A DNA stretch of 64,000 nucleotides from Jiangella alkaliphila (GTDB lineage: Bacteria; Actinomycetota; Actinomycetes; Jiangellales; Jiangellaceae): assembly GCF_900105925.1 (NCBI RefSeq), contig NZ_LT629791.1:1612001-1676000 (forward strand), written 5' to 3'. Below, piece after piece: positions 16,703-24,833 of the stretch. Each line of letters begins with the position of its first letter. Position 1 is the first letter of the stretch. The translations under genes and the position numbers were made by a program. The notes below the pieces were generated by a model, which saw only the letters and a list, made by a program, of their open reading frames with translations, had not been told where the DNA came from and did not search any database.

Positions 16703-17374
16703 GTGCTCGTGCTCGCGAAGTACGCCGGCCGGTGTGGTGCGTGTGGTGGAGACATCCGGCCAGGTGACGAGCTCGAGAGCTCGGGCAGCGGCCGCAGCCG
16801 GGCGTGGGTTCATGCGGCCTGCGCGGGCGCGCCGGCGCTGATCCCGGTCCCCGGCGACGCCGAGCCGGCCCTCGTCCCGGCCTCCTCCGCGGCCGCGGCC
16901 AAGCCGTCGCGCGCCCGGCGGCCGCGCCCGCCGGCCATGGAGGCGCCCGAGGGCGCGGTCGAGGTCTACACCGACGGCGCCTGCTCCGGCACGCCCGGCC
17001 CGGGCGGCTGGGCGTGGGCCATCGACCGCGAGCGGTTCGCGTCCGGGTCCGAGCCGAGCACCACCAACCAGCGCATGGAGATCCGGGCCGCACTGGAGGC
17101 CGTCAAGGCGCTCGACGGCCCGCTTGTCGTCGTCAGCGACTCCGCGTACGTCGTCAACTGCTTCCGCGACGGATGGTGGCGCAACTGGCGCACGCGCGGC
17201 TGGGTCACGTCCACCAAGTCGCCGGTCGCCAACCGCGACCTCTGGGAGCCGCTGGTCGACCTCGTCGAACAGCGCGGCGACGTCGTCTTCCACTGGGTCA
17301 AGGGCCACTCCGGCCACCCCATGAACGACCTCGTCGACGAGCTCGCCGTCGCCGCCAAGATCGCCCAGTCCTGA
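16703..17374 (+). CDS. Ribonuclease HI domain protein with N-terminal Cys-rich module
   Basis: 223-residue protein. Residues 86-223 are a type 1 RNase H with the active-site set Asp91 (YTDGACSG), Glu126 (MEIRAALEAV), Asp146 (VVSDSAYV) and Asp209 (HPMNDLVDE), so cleavage of RNA in RNA:DNA hybrids is expected. The first 40 residues carry Cys11/Cys14 (CGACGGDIRPGDE) and a later HAAC (His37, Cys40), resembling a small zinc-binding treble clef. A Pro/Ala linker joins the parts. GTG 16703 and GTG 16709 are both possible starts after GGGAGAGG; a TAGGGT -10 candidate is at 16670-16675. The N-terminal module may bring it to nucleic acid. Confidence 0.88.
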   Translation: MLVLAKYAGRCGACGGDIRPGDELESSGSGRSRAWVHAACAGAPALIPVPGDAEPALVPASSAAAAKPSRARRPRPPAMEAPEGAVEVYTDGACSGTPGPGGWAWAIDRERFASGSEPSTTNQRMEIRAALEAVKALDGPLVVVSDSAYVVNCFRDGWWRNWRTRGWVTSTKSPVANRDLWEPLVDLVEQRGDVVFHWVKGHSGHPMNDLVDELAVAAKIAQS

Positions 17375-17442
17375 CAAGGGCGAGTGAGGCGTACTGTGAC
17401 AACCACAAGGGGCTGACCAGGCTCCCCGATCAGGGAGCAACC

Positions 17443-17577
17443 ATGGCCGACAAGTCGCCGCGACAACACCTGTCCAAGAAGGCGGGCAAGTCGCTCAAGG
17501 AGAAGCGCGCTGACAAGGCCGCCAAGGCGGACGCGAAGTCCAAGATCGAGATCATCCCGACCTCGAAGAAGCGCTGA
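17443..17577 (+). CDS. Very small basic lysine-rich protein
   Basis: A 44-residue protein, nearly all Lys, Ala, Ser and Arg (MADKSPRQHLSKKAGKSLK..., ending TSKKR). CAGGGAG lies just upstream of the ATG. Short highly basic proteins of this kind, with an SKK-GKSLKEKR core, are known as conserved hypotheticals in actinobacteria. A nucleic-acid or ribosome association is possible from composition, but there is no direct evidence. It lies 68 bp after the RNase H gene and is followed by a strong terminator-like hairpin. Confidence 0.75.
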   Translation: MADKSPRQHLSKKAGKSLKEKRADKAAKADAKSKIEIIPTSKKR

Positions 17578-17618
17578 TCCGCCGTCCACCAGCTCGCCGT
17601 CGAGGCAGAGATCGCCCG

Positions 17619-17672
17619 GTGACCGGCAGGGAGTCGCCACCCACCACGGGGTGAGCGCTCCCTGCCGATCAC
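17619..17672. terminator. Bidirectional stem-loop terminator between convergent genes
   Basis: Arms GTGACCGGCAGGGAG (17619-17633) and CTCCCTGCCGATCAC (17658-17672) pair over 15 bp with one mismatch; ten inner pairs are perfect and the loop is 24 nt. It lies between the small basic protein (plus) and the polysaccharide lyase (minus), 7 bp from the lyase stop. No U-tract follows, as is common for high-GC actinobacterial hairpins. Confidence 0.72.
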
Positions 17673-17678
17673 GGCGGG

Positions 17679-20225
17679 TCAGCCGCGCAGGGTGACCGTC
17701 ACGCTCCGTCCGTACGCGTGCCGGGTCGGGAACTCCAGGTGGGTGTTGCCGTCCGCTTGGGTCACCCGCACGCCGCGGTCGCCGGCGACCTTGGTCAGCG
17801 ACCGGCCGAGCAACGTCGCGTTGACCACGTCGCGCCCCATGGTCGGGTCGGAGACGGCGATGGTGGTCAGCCGCGGCCGGTTCTGGACGATCACCGAGGC
17901 CGGGCCCTCGATGCGCATGCCCACCGACTCGTGCCAGCCGGCGTGGAACACGTTGGCCGCCACCAGCCCCAGGCCAGCGTGCAGGATGGCCTGCACCCGG
18001 GTGTCGTTGGCCAGCACGATGATCGGGCCGGCGGGCGAGTACCCGCGCAGCTGCGCCTCCGTCGCGTTCGGCACCAGCGCGTAGGCGAGCGGCCCCGGCT
18101 CGGCCCCGGCCGCGTGGCCGACCGAGATGCCGAAGACGTTCTTGGTCACGGCGGTGTCCGGGTTGGCCGTGCGGACGACGCGGCGGCTGCGGGTGACGGG
18201 GTCGAGGGCGACCCGTGCCTGCTGGGAGGTGAGGAACACGTAGCCGACGGCGGTGCCCCGGCTCTCGTTGGCGTAGCGCAGCCAGAGCGGGTCGCCGGTG
18301 CCCGGGCCGGACCACGCGCTGCCGTCCCGCGCCGAGCCGCTGATCGTGACGTCGTCGGCCGGCGCCGAGATGCGGGCGTCGACCGACGTGCTCACCGCGC
18401 GGCCGGCGCCGTCGTCGATGCCGGCGACCAGCACGACGATCTCGTCGTCGAGCATGAACCAGGACTTCATGGCCGTGAGGTTCTGGTACACGACGAAGTC
18501 GTCGGGCAGGATCCCGGTCTGCTTCGCGGCGTAGGCGGCGTCGCTCGACAGCAGCATCCCGGCCGCGCCGTAGGCGCCGAGTACGGCTCCGCCGGAGTGC
18601 CCGTTGGTGCCGCGCGGGAAGTACACGTAGGTGTTCTGCGACTCCGACGAGGCCGTGAACCCGAGCGGGTGGCCGGGGTTGTCGTAGAAGGGCGTGCCGT
18701 ACAGCTCCGGGATGGTCTGCCGCTGTTCGACCGGAGCGGTGACACCGGCCAGGGCGTACGGCGACACCGTCGTGAAGTAGTCGACTCCGTAGGCCTCCGT
18801 CTGGTCCTGCCCGGACAGGTAGAGGTAGTGGGCGCCGTCGCCCTGGAACCACGGCATGAGGTTCTCGCCGCTCATGTACTCGTACTTGCTGATCCGGTCT
18901 GAGCTGCGCGACAGCGCGAACGCGAAGCCGGGCCGGCGGTGCACGTTCTTGTCCATGGCGTTGAACGCGACCGTCCGGTCGGCCGGACCGAGGTCCGCGG
19001 GCTGCACGGTGTCGTCGTCGACGATGTCGGTGTAGCGCGCGATGGTGACCGGCGAGACGAACGTCGCCGGGTTCAGCGCCGCCCGCGACGTCGAGCGGAT
19101 GAACGCGACGTAGCTCTTCAGCGCTGCCGCGTCGGCGCCGGTCGCGTAGCCGGAGAGGTCGACGACGGCCTCCACGACCACCGCGACGTCGGTGTAGCCG
19201 GAGGTCGTCCGCGAGACGGCTCGTCCCTTGACGATCTCCATCATCCAGCCCTCGAAGATCAGCGGCGCGAACCCGTTCGTCACCCAGCTCTGCACGACCG
19301 GCACGAGCGCCTCGGTGTTGGCGAGACCGGTGCCGTCGAGGATCTTCAGTGTCTGGACCACCCGCGTCAGCAGGGCCTTGCCGTACGAGCCGGTATAGGC
19401 CACCGAGTGGTGCTGGATGAACGAGCCGTCGGCGTAATAGCCGTCGGTGACGCCGTGCCGCAGGTTGTAGGGGTCGATCGTGGCGAAAACCGTCAGCTGG
19501 TGCTCGACCGCCTTGCGGATGCGCGCCTCGTCGCCGAGCAGCGCGCCCTGGATCATCCGGTTGGTGGTGATGTCGGCCAGGTTGGCGCCGGTGTGGAAAC
19601 GCGAGTCCAGGTCGACGTCGCCGCCGGAGCCGTTCCTGAGGTAGGCGTCCATCGACGCGACGTAGGTGCCGACGAGGTCCGGGCGGTAGGCGCGGACCTG
19701 CTCGTCGAGGAGCGCCAGGGTCTTGCCGACATGGGTGGAGATGCCGATCTCCCACGTGAACCAGTTGCCGTAGTAGCCCTGGGCCTGGTCGCCGTAGTAG
19801 TTCTCGTGCAGCCAGACCAGGGCGTCGATCACGCGCCGCTGCGTGCCGACGTCGCCGTCCAGGTCCGACGGGGCCCCGCCCGGCGTGCGCGTGGCGAGGG
19901 CGATCTCGTAGAGGTGCTGGAACGACGCGTTTAGGTTGGGGTCGCTGGTGCCGAGCGGGAGTCCGGCGAACAGCTCGCCGTTGCCGGCCGTGTCCAGCGC
20001 GGCGAGCCAGGTGCGTGCGGTCTGATCGATGGCGGACAGCTTGGCCGCGACCTCGGGTCGGGCGTTGGACTCGGCCGTGCCGGCGAAGATGTCGACGGTG
20101 TTGGCCAACAGCCCCGTCGTGCCGGTGCCCGGGTCGGACGCGCCGGCCCATCGTGGCGGTGCCACGACGGTGAGCACGCCGGCGGCGGACAGGAGCGACA
20201 ACAGACGGCGGCGGGTGATCTCCAC
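17679..20225 (-). CDS. Secreted polysaccharide lyase family 8 (hyaluronate/chondroitin/xanthan lyase type)
   Basis: Exported 848-residue lyase that would cleave uronic-acid polysaccharides by beta-elimination. A Tat-like signal (TRRRLLSLLSAAG) starts at residue 4. The alpha-toroid domain holds the catalytic pair His272 (SFIQHHSVAY) and Tyr281 (TGSYGK), in the same His-to-Tyr spacing of nine seen in hyaluronate lyases. An Arg-containing block (SRSSDRISKYEY, then GENLMPWFQGDG) and C-terminal beta domains follow. GTG 20225 is chosen for its GAGGAG site 5 nt upstream. A LacI-type palindrome lies 63 bp upstream. Hyaluronan, chondroitin and xanthan are all possible substrates. Confidence 0.92.
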   Translation of the reverse strand: MEITRRRLLSLLSAAGVLTVVAPPRWAGASDPGTGTTGLLANTVDIFAGTAESNARPEVAAKLSAIDQTARTWLAALDTAGNGELFAGLPLGTSDPNLNASFQHLYEIALATRTPGGAPSDLDGDVGTQRRVIDALVWLHENYYGDQAQGYYGNWFTWEIGISTHVGKTLALLDEQVRAYRPDLVGTYVASMDAYLRNGSGGDVDLDSRFHTGANLADITTNRMIQGALLGDEARIRKAVEHQLTVFATIDPYNLRHGVTDGYYADGSFIQHHSVAYTGSYGKALLTRVVQTLKILDGTGLANTEALVPVVQSWVTNGFAPLIFEGWMMEIVKGRAVSRTTSGYTDVAVVVEAVVDLSGYATGADAAALKSYVAFIRSTSRAALNPATFVSPVTIARYTDIVDDDTVQPADLGPADRTVAFNAMDKNVHRRPGFAFALSRSSDRISKYEYMSGENLMPWFQGDGAHYLYLSGQDQTEAYGVDYFTTVSPYALAGVTAPVEQRQTIPELYGTPFYDNPGHPLGFTASSESQNTYVYFPRGTNGHSGGAVLGAYGAAGMLLSSDAAYAAKQTGILPDDFVVYQNLTAMKSWFMLDDEIVVLVAGIDDGAGRAVSTSVDARISAPADDVTISGSARDGSAWSGPGTGDPLWLRYANESRGTAVGYVFLTSQQARVALDPVTRSRRVVRTANPDTAVTKNVFGISVGHAAGAEPGPLAYALVPNATEAQLRGYSPAGPIIVLANDTRVQAILHAGLGLVAANVFHAGWHESVGMRIEGPASVIVQNRPRLTTIAVSDPTMGRDVVNATLLGRSLTKVAGDRGVRVTQADGNTHLEFPTRHAYGRSVTVTLRG

Positions 20226-20287
20226 ATATTCTCCTCGGAAGGTGCGAACCAGGCATCTAGGAGTCAAGCAGGCATGACAATTCGTCA

Positions 20288-20299
20288 GCAAGCGCTTGC
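20288..20299. promoter_or_regulatory. LacI/GalR-type operator upstream of the lyase
   Basis: Perfect 12-bp palindrome GCAAGC|GCTTGC with a central CpG, the hallmark of LacI/GalR-family sites such as PurR and CcpA operators. It is 63 bp upstream of the lyase start and 31 bp from the stop of the amidohydrolase gene. No LacI gene is adjacent; the only one in the window is at 63149 and has a different operator. Confidence 0.6.
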
Positions 20300-20329
20300 C
20301 CACGAGTTCGCCCCATTGCCGCACTGCAT

Positions 20330-21880
20330 TCAGACGGAGGCCGGATTGACCGGACCGTGGCAGGCGCACCCGGCGACGACGGCGTCCGGCGACATCGCGG
20401 CGGCCTCCTCGGCGACGCGATCGAGGACGGCCTGCCGCTCGGCGGAGTCGAGGTAGCGCCCGCTGGTGACGACGCCGTCGATGCGCTGCGTGTTCGCGAT
20501 GTCGGCGAGCGGGTCGGCGGCCAGGACGACGAGGTCGGCCGGGGCGCCGGTGGCGATCCGCCCGGCCCGCCGGTCGCCCAGGAACCGGGCCGGCTCGACC
20601 GTCGCGGCGCGCAGAGCGTCCGCCGTCGACAGGCCCGCCTGGACCAGCTGCCGCAGCTCGTCGTGCAGGCTGAAGCCCGGGAAGACGGCGCAGGTCCCGG
20701 TGTCGGTGCCGGCCAGCAGCGGCACGCCCGCCGCGTGCATGGCGCCGATCAGCTGGAGCTGGTGCTCGGACTTGGCCGCCCACTCGCCGTCGAGCTCGGG
20801 CGTGCGGCCGGCGAGGTACCAGTCGCGCAGCACCCGGTCGAGGACCTCCAGGATCGGCTGGGGCAGGTAGCGGCGGCGCGGGTCGGACAGGTCGAGCGTG
20901 CGCGCATGGTTGAGTGCCTGGTGCATGACCATCGTCGGGACCTGGTGGGTGCCGTTGCGGGCGAACCGGTCGAACAGCCGGGCCGCCTTGTCGTGGTCGT
21001 AGCTGCGCATCGCCTGCAGGTCGATCGGGTGCAGCCGGTTGAACCAGCCGTTGTAGTCGCCGCGGTCGAGCCTGATCTCGGCGATCCGCCGGCGCAGCTC
21101 GCGCTCGTCCCGCGACGTCGCGACGAAGACGGTGAAGAGGTGCTCGATGCTGGCCTGGCCCAGGTCCGACGCCTCGGCCACGTCGAGCTCGTCCGGCGTG
21201 TGTCCGACGACGGCGATGCCGCGCCGGCGCGCCTCGTGGACGATCGCCCGGTAGACGTCGGGCTTCAGTCGCGAGTAGACCTTGACGGCGTCAGCGCCCT
21301 GGGCGACGGCGTCCCGGACGGCCACGCGCCCCTCTGCGGCGGTTCCCGCCTCGACGACGTCGACCAGGTTCGGGTCCCAGATCGTGGGAGCGCCGTCGAT
21401 GATGCGGCTGGCGATCACCCACCGCGGCCCCAGCAGCTCGCCCGCGTCGGCCTGGTCGCGCCAGTCGTGCAGCTCGTCGCGGCCGGACATCTCGCGGACC
21501 GTGGTGACGCCGTTCGCGACGTACAGCGCGGGCTCGATGTTCGGGAACGAGCTGTGCACGTGCACGTCGACGAGGCCCGGGATCAGGAACGCGCCGCGCA
21601 GGTCGACGGCGCGGACGCCCGGCGGGATCGGCACCTGCGCGGACGGGCCGACCCGCGCGATCCGGTCCCCCCGCACGACGACCGTGGTGTCCGCCATCCG
21701 CCGCCCCCGCTCGACGTCGATGACGGTGGCATGGGTGAAGGCGACCCCGCGGGGTGCCCCCGTGGCCGTCGTGGCGGCTGGGCTCGCGGCGGTCGCGGCC
21801 GCCCGCGGCGCGACGACGCCCAGCAGGCTGGCGGCCAGACCGCCGGCGATGAGGTTGCGGCGAGAGGGAGTCGGATTCAT
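20330..21880 (-). CDS. Tat-exported amidohydrolase family protein
   Basis: Metal-dependent hydrolase of 516 residues. A Tat signal (SRRNLIAGGLAASLLG) begins near residue 6, so it acts outside the membrane. The amidohydrolase barrel shows the first metal pair in VDVHVHS, the bridging-lysine region in AVKVYS, later histidines in VVGHTP and IEHLF, and the closing aspartate in AGTDTG. The composite C-terminal domain (GRIATGAPADLVVLAADPL) is typical of imidazolonepropionase- or prolidase-like amidohydrolases. Substrates range over cyclic amides and dipeptides and cannot be assigned. ATG 21880 is chosen over 21916 because it places the Tat motif at the N-terminus. Confidence 0.88.
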   Translation of the reverse strand: MNPTPSRRNLIAGGLAASLLGVVAPRAAATAASPAATTATGAPRGVAFTHATVIDVERGRRMADTTVVVRGDRIARVGPSAQVPIPPGVRAVDLRGAFLIPGLVDVHVHSSFPNIEPALYVANGVTTVREMSGRDELHDWRDQADAGELLGPRWVIASRIIDGAPTIWDPNLVDVVEAGTAAEGRVAVRDAVAQGADAVKVYSRLKPDVYRAIVHEARRRGIAVVGHTPDELDVAEASDLGQASIEHLFTVFVATSRDERELRRRIAEIRLDRGDYNGWFNRLHPIDLQAMRSYDHDKAARLFDRFARNGTHQVPTMVMHQALNHARTLDLSDPRRRYLPQPILEVLDRVLRDWYLAGRTPELDGEWAAKSEHQLQLIGAMHAAGVPLLAGTDTGTCAVFPGFSLHDELRQLVQAGLSTADALRAATVEPARFLGDRRAGRIATGAPADLVVLAADPLADIANTQRIDGVVTSGRYLDSAERQAVLDRVAEEAAAMSPDAVVAGCACHGPVNPASV

Positions 21881-22018
21881 GCCCTCATCGTCCGGCGGGG
21901 AGGGGGCCGCGGGCACTCCTGCTCGCTCCCCTCTGACCGGCGGCGAACCCCCGTCTTCGGGGTGGAGATTTCTTCACCGTGGGTGAGGCTGTCGGTGGCG
22001 GCGGCTAGCGTCGGCAGC

Positions 22019-22669
22019 GTGACCGAACCCGCCTTCCTCGCCGCCGTCAGCACCTCTTACGACACAGTCGCCGACACCTACGTCGAGCGCTTCCCGCCGT
22101 CTCGCCTCGGCCCGCTCGGGCGCGCCATGCTGCGGGCGTTCGCCGAGATCGTGCTGGCCGAGAGCAAGGGCCCGGTCGCCGACGTCGGGTGCGGCCCGGG
22201 CGGGCTGACGGCCGAGCTGGCCGGCCACGGTCTCGAGGTGTCCGGCATCGACCTCTCGCCGCGCATGATCGAGCTGGCCCGCGCGGCGCATCCGGAGCTG
22301 CCGTTCTCGGTCGGCTCCATGACGGCGCTCGATCTCCCCGACGGCGGGCTGGGCGGGCTGCTCGCGCACTACTCCACGCACCACCTGCCGCCTGAGCGAC
22401 TGCCCGCCGTGTTCGCCGAGTTCTGCCGCACCCTCGCGCCCGGCGGTCACCTGCTGCTGGGCACGCACCTCGGCCAGGACGAGCACCTGCGGCCGACCTC
22501 GGGCTACGGCGGGCACCCGGTCTCGTACGACTGGTACCAGCTGCCGGGCGAGCGTATCGCCGCGCTGATCGAGGGCGCCGGCCTGACGATCACCGCGCGC
22601 CTCGACGAGCCCAACCCGAACGGCGCCGGCCGGTCGTTCGCCTACTTCCTTGCCCGCAGACCCGGCTGA
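22019..22669 (+). CDS. Class I SAM-dependent methyltransferase
   Basis: Methyltransferase of 216 residues with a typical seven-strand fold. Motif I is VADVGCGPGG, followed by VSGIDLSPRMIELAR (the acidic loop that binds the SAM ribose), a methyltransferase-11-like LAHYSTHHLPPE stretch and the LAPGGHLLLGTH post-motif. The acceptor is unknown. GTG 22019 is preceded by TAGCGT at 22006-22011, 7 nt away, so a leaderless mRNA is likely. It is divergent from the amidohydrolase across 138 bp, where nothing beyond the promoter hexamer was recognised. Confidence 0.88.
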   Translation: MTEPAFLAAVSTSYDTVADTYVERFPPSRLGPLGRAMLRAFAEIVLAESKGPVADVGCGPGGLTAELAGHGLEVSGIDLSPRMIELARAAHPELPFSVGSMTALDLPDGGLGGLLAHYSTHHLPPERLPAVFAEFCRTLAPGGHLLLGTHLGQDEHLRPTSGYGGHPVSYDWYQLPGERIAALIEGAGLTITARLDEPNPNGAGRSFAYFLARRPG

Positions 22670-22686
22670 GAGACCCCAGTTCGACT

Positions 22687-22715
22687 TTGTGGCTAGAACG
22701 CATGTGCGATAGAAT
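22687..22715 (+). promoter_or_regulatory. Promoter with LexA-like SOS box in the spacer
   Basis: TTGTGG (-35, 22687-22692) and TAGAAT (-10, 22710-22715) are 17 bp apart. The spacer contains TAGAACGCATGTGCGA (22694-22709), matching 10 of the 12 fixed positions of the actinobacterial LexA box TCGAAC-N4-GTTCGA. Position and match suggest damage-inducible expression of the downstream HNH gene, which would start leaderless at 22723. Confidence 0.6.
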
Positions 22716-22722
22716 GCTACCT

Positions 22723-24090
22723 ATGGTCATCATGCTGGACGCGGACGAGGCGGTGTCGAATACCGGGGTGTCGGTGGTTGCTGCCATCAGGGCGGAGCTG
22801 AGTGAGCTCGCGACGGCCGACGAGTTCGGCCCGGCGGCGATCAAGGCCGATGAACTGAGCAGCCTGATCGCGTCATGTCAGCGGGTGATGTCGCAGGCGC
22901 GGGCGCTGCAGGCCGGCTTGATCGAGGAGTTGGTGTGCCGTCCCGAGCTGGCGCCGGCTCCGTCCGCATCGGACTACCGGTCGGTGTGCTCGGAATCCTG
23001 TGCGGCCCTGGAACTGACCGCCCCGCTGGCGCTGACGTCGGGGCAGGCGGAGTACCTCGTGGCCGAGTCCGTACAGCTGGTGCGCGACTTCCCGGCCACG
23101 CATGCCGCGCTGGCCCGGGGTGAGATCGACGAACGCCGCGCGCGGGTGATCCTGGCCGAGCTGGGCAGGCAGCACCGTGACGTCGCGGAGGCTGTCGAGG
23201 CTGCGGTCATCGGGCGGCAGGTGCGAGAGCTGAACGCGCGGCAGCTGCGGAGCCGCCTCAAGTCACTGGTCCATCGGCTCGCGCCGGAGCAGGCCGAAGA
23301 GCGGCGTGCCCGTGCCGAGGCCGACCGGCGCGTGCGGGTGTCCCCGGCCGAGGATGGGATGGCCTGGGTCGAAGCGCTGATGCGGGCCGAGGACGCCGCG
23401 GCCCTCGAGGCCGTGCTCGACGCCGGTGCGAAGGCCTTGAAGCGACACGACACCGCCGCCGGTGACCCGCGGGCGCGCACCTGCGACCAACGTCGCGCCG
23501 ACGTCCTCGTGCAGCTTGCTCCAACCGCCCTGGCCACCGGCGAGATGAGCGAGGGCCTGCGGCTGGGCGCCGAGCACCGGCGGCTGGTGGCGGTCCAGGT
23601 CACGGTGCCGCTCACCACGTTGGCTGGGCTGAGCGAGGAGCCCGGCGAGCTGGCCGGATACGGACCCATCCCGGCACGCGTCGCCCGTGAGCTGGCCGCC
23701 GCGGGAATCTGGCAGTGGCTGGGCACCGACCCGGTGAACGGCGCCGTGCTCAGCCATGGGCGCACCCGCTACACGCCGACCCACGATCTCGTCGAGCACG
23801 TGCTGCTGCGCGACCGAACCTGTAAGGCGCCCGGTTGCGCCCTACCGGCGACGCGCTGCGACCTCGATCACGTTCGAGCATTCGCCGATGGCGGTGCGAC
23901 CTGCGCTGGGAACCTGACCCCGCTGTGCCGAAAACATCACCTCATCAAGCACCACGGCCCGTTCGTGGTCGACCAGCCGGAGCCTGGCACCCTCCGCTGG
24001 ACCAGCCCCACCGGCAACACCACCGTCGTCGGCCCGGCAAGGGTCGGGCCGGTCCATGATCCGCCGGAGCCCGACGAGCCACCCTTCTGA
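22723..24090 (+). CDS. DUF222 / 13E12-type protein with C-terminal HNH endonuclease domain
   Basis: Protein of 455 residues. The long N-terminal helical DUF222 region (residues 20-330) is rich in Arg, Glu and Ala. The C-terminal HNH module (RDRTCKAPGC, CDLDHVRAFADGG, NLTPLCRKHHLIKHH) holds both zinc-type cysteine pairs and the catalytic DH. These proteins are multicopy in actinobacterial genomes (REP13E12 family in mycobacteria) and their role is unsettled. ATG 22723 is selected from several in-frame ATGs (22687, 22714, 22723, 22732) because TAGAAT lies 7 nt before it. An SOS-like box in that promoter hints at DNA-damage control. Confidence 0.9.
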   Translation: MVIMLDADEAVSNTGVSVVAAIRAELSELATADEFGPAAIKADELSSLIASCQRVMSQARALQAGLIEELVCRPELAPAPSASDYRSVCSESCAALELTAPLALTSGQAEYLVAESVQLVRDFPATHAALARGEIDERRARVILAELGRQHRDVAEAVEAAVIGRQVRELNARQLRSRLKSLVHRLAPEQAEERRARAEADRRVRVSPAEDGMAWVEALMRAEDAAALEAVLDAGAKALKRHDTAAGDPRARTCDQRRADVLVQLAPTALATGEMSEGLRLGAEHRRLVAVQVTVPLTTLAGLSEEPGELAGYGPIPARVARELAAAGIWQWLGTDPVNGAVLSHGRTRYTPTHDLVEHVLLRDRTCKAPGCALPATRCDLDHVRAFADGGATCAGNLTPLCRKHHLIKHHGPFVVDQPEPGTLRWTSPTGNTTVVGPARVGPVHDPPEPDEPPF

Positions 24091-24119
24091 CACCAGGATG
24101 GCCGGCTGAACCCACGTCG

Positions 24120-24734
24120 TCAGTCGACGATGAACCAGTCGCCGTCCTGGTAGGCGAGGACGGTGTCGCCGAGGTCCTCGGCGGTGAAGGTGGCGTCGGC
24201 GACGATGGCCTCGACCGGGACGATCACCTGGCTGGGCGTGCTGTCGTCGACGAGTTCCGGGTCGATCGTGGCGGTCTGCAGTGCCGCGGACTGCTCCGGC
24301 GACACCATGGAGGCCATGATCGGCATGGTCGACTCGCACGGGCCGAAGCCGTCCGCCTCGGCCTGCGCGGCCGCGGGGCCGGCGATCGCGCACATCGTCG
24401 CGACGTCCGCGGTGCCGAGCGCGTGCAGGAACGTCTCGAACCGGGTGATCGCCGCCTCCGTGGTCTCCGGCGACCCGGCGCCGTTCGGCGGTGCCTCGGC
24501 GGTGGGCGTCGGCGTGGGAGTGTCGGACGCGGCCGGCGGCGGCGTCTCAGACGGCTCCGCGGTCGGCTCGGCCGACGGGTCCGACGACGGGTCCTCGGAC
24601 GAGGGCGCCGACGGCGTGTCCGACCCGCCCGCCGACGGATCGTCGTCGTCGGAGGAACCGCAGCCGGACGCGGTCAGGGCGAGGACCACCGTGGCAGAGA
24701 GCACGGCGGCGCGGCGGACAAGCGACAACGACAT
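24120..24734 (-). CDS. Lipoprotein with Ser/Pro/Thr-rich spacer
   Basis: Membrane-anchored 204-residue protein. A signal peptide ends in the lipobox LTASGC (Cys about residue 25). A low-complexity Asp/Ser/Pro/Thr tether of about 60 residues follows, then a compact C-terminal domain of about 110 residues starting TEAAITRFETFLHALG. That domain, with CAIAG and CESTM cysteines and a final WFIVD strand, resembles small NTF2-like or DUF4878-type ligand domains. No function is assigned. It converges on the HNH gene, with 29 bp between the stops. Confidence 0.75.
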   Translation of the reverse strand: MSLSLVRRAAVLSATVVLALTASGCGSSDDDDPSAGGSDTPSAPSSEDPSSDPSAEPTAEPSETPPPAASDTPTPTPTAEAPPNGAGSPETTEAAITRFETFLHALGTADVATMCAIAGPAAAQAEADGFGPCESTMPIMASMVSPEQSAALQTATIDPELVDDSTPSQVIVPVEAIVADATFTAEDLGDTVLAYQDGDWFIVD

Positions 24735-24833
24735 GAGCGACGTCCCAGCAAGAGGGGGCAGAACCGCGCGGCAGGCTAGCACGCGCTCGGAACATTCCAG
24801 GGGACAATCGCCGAACGTCAGGGGAGGGCGGAC

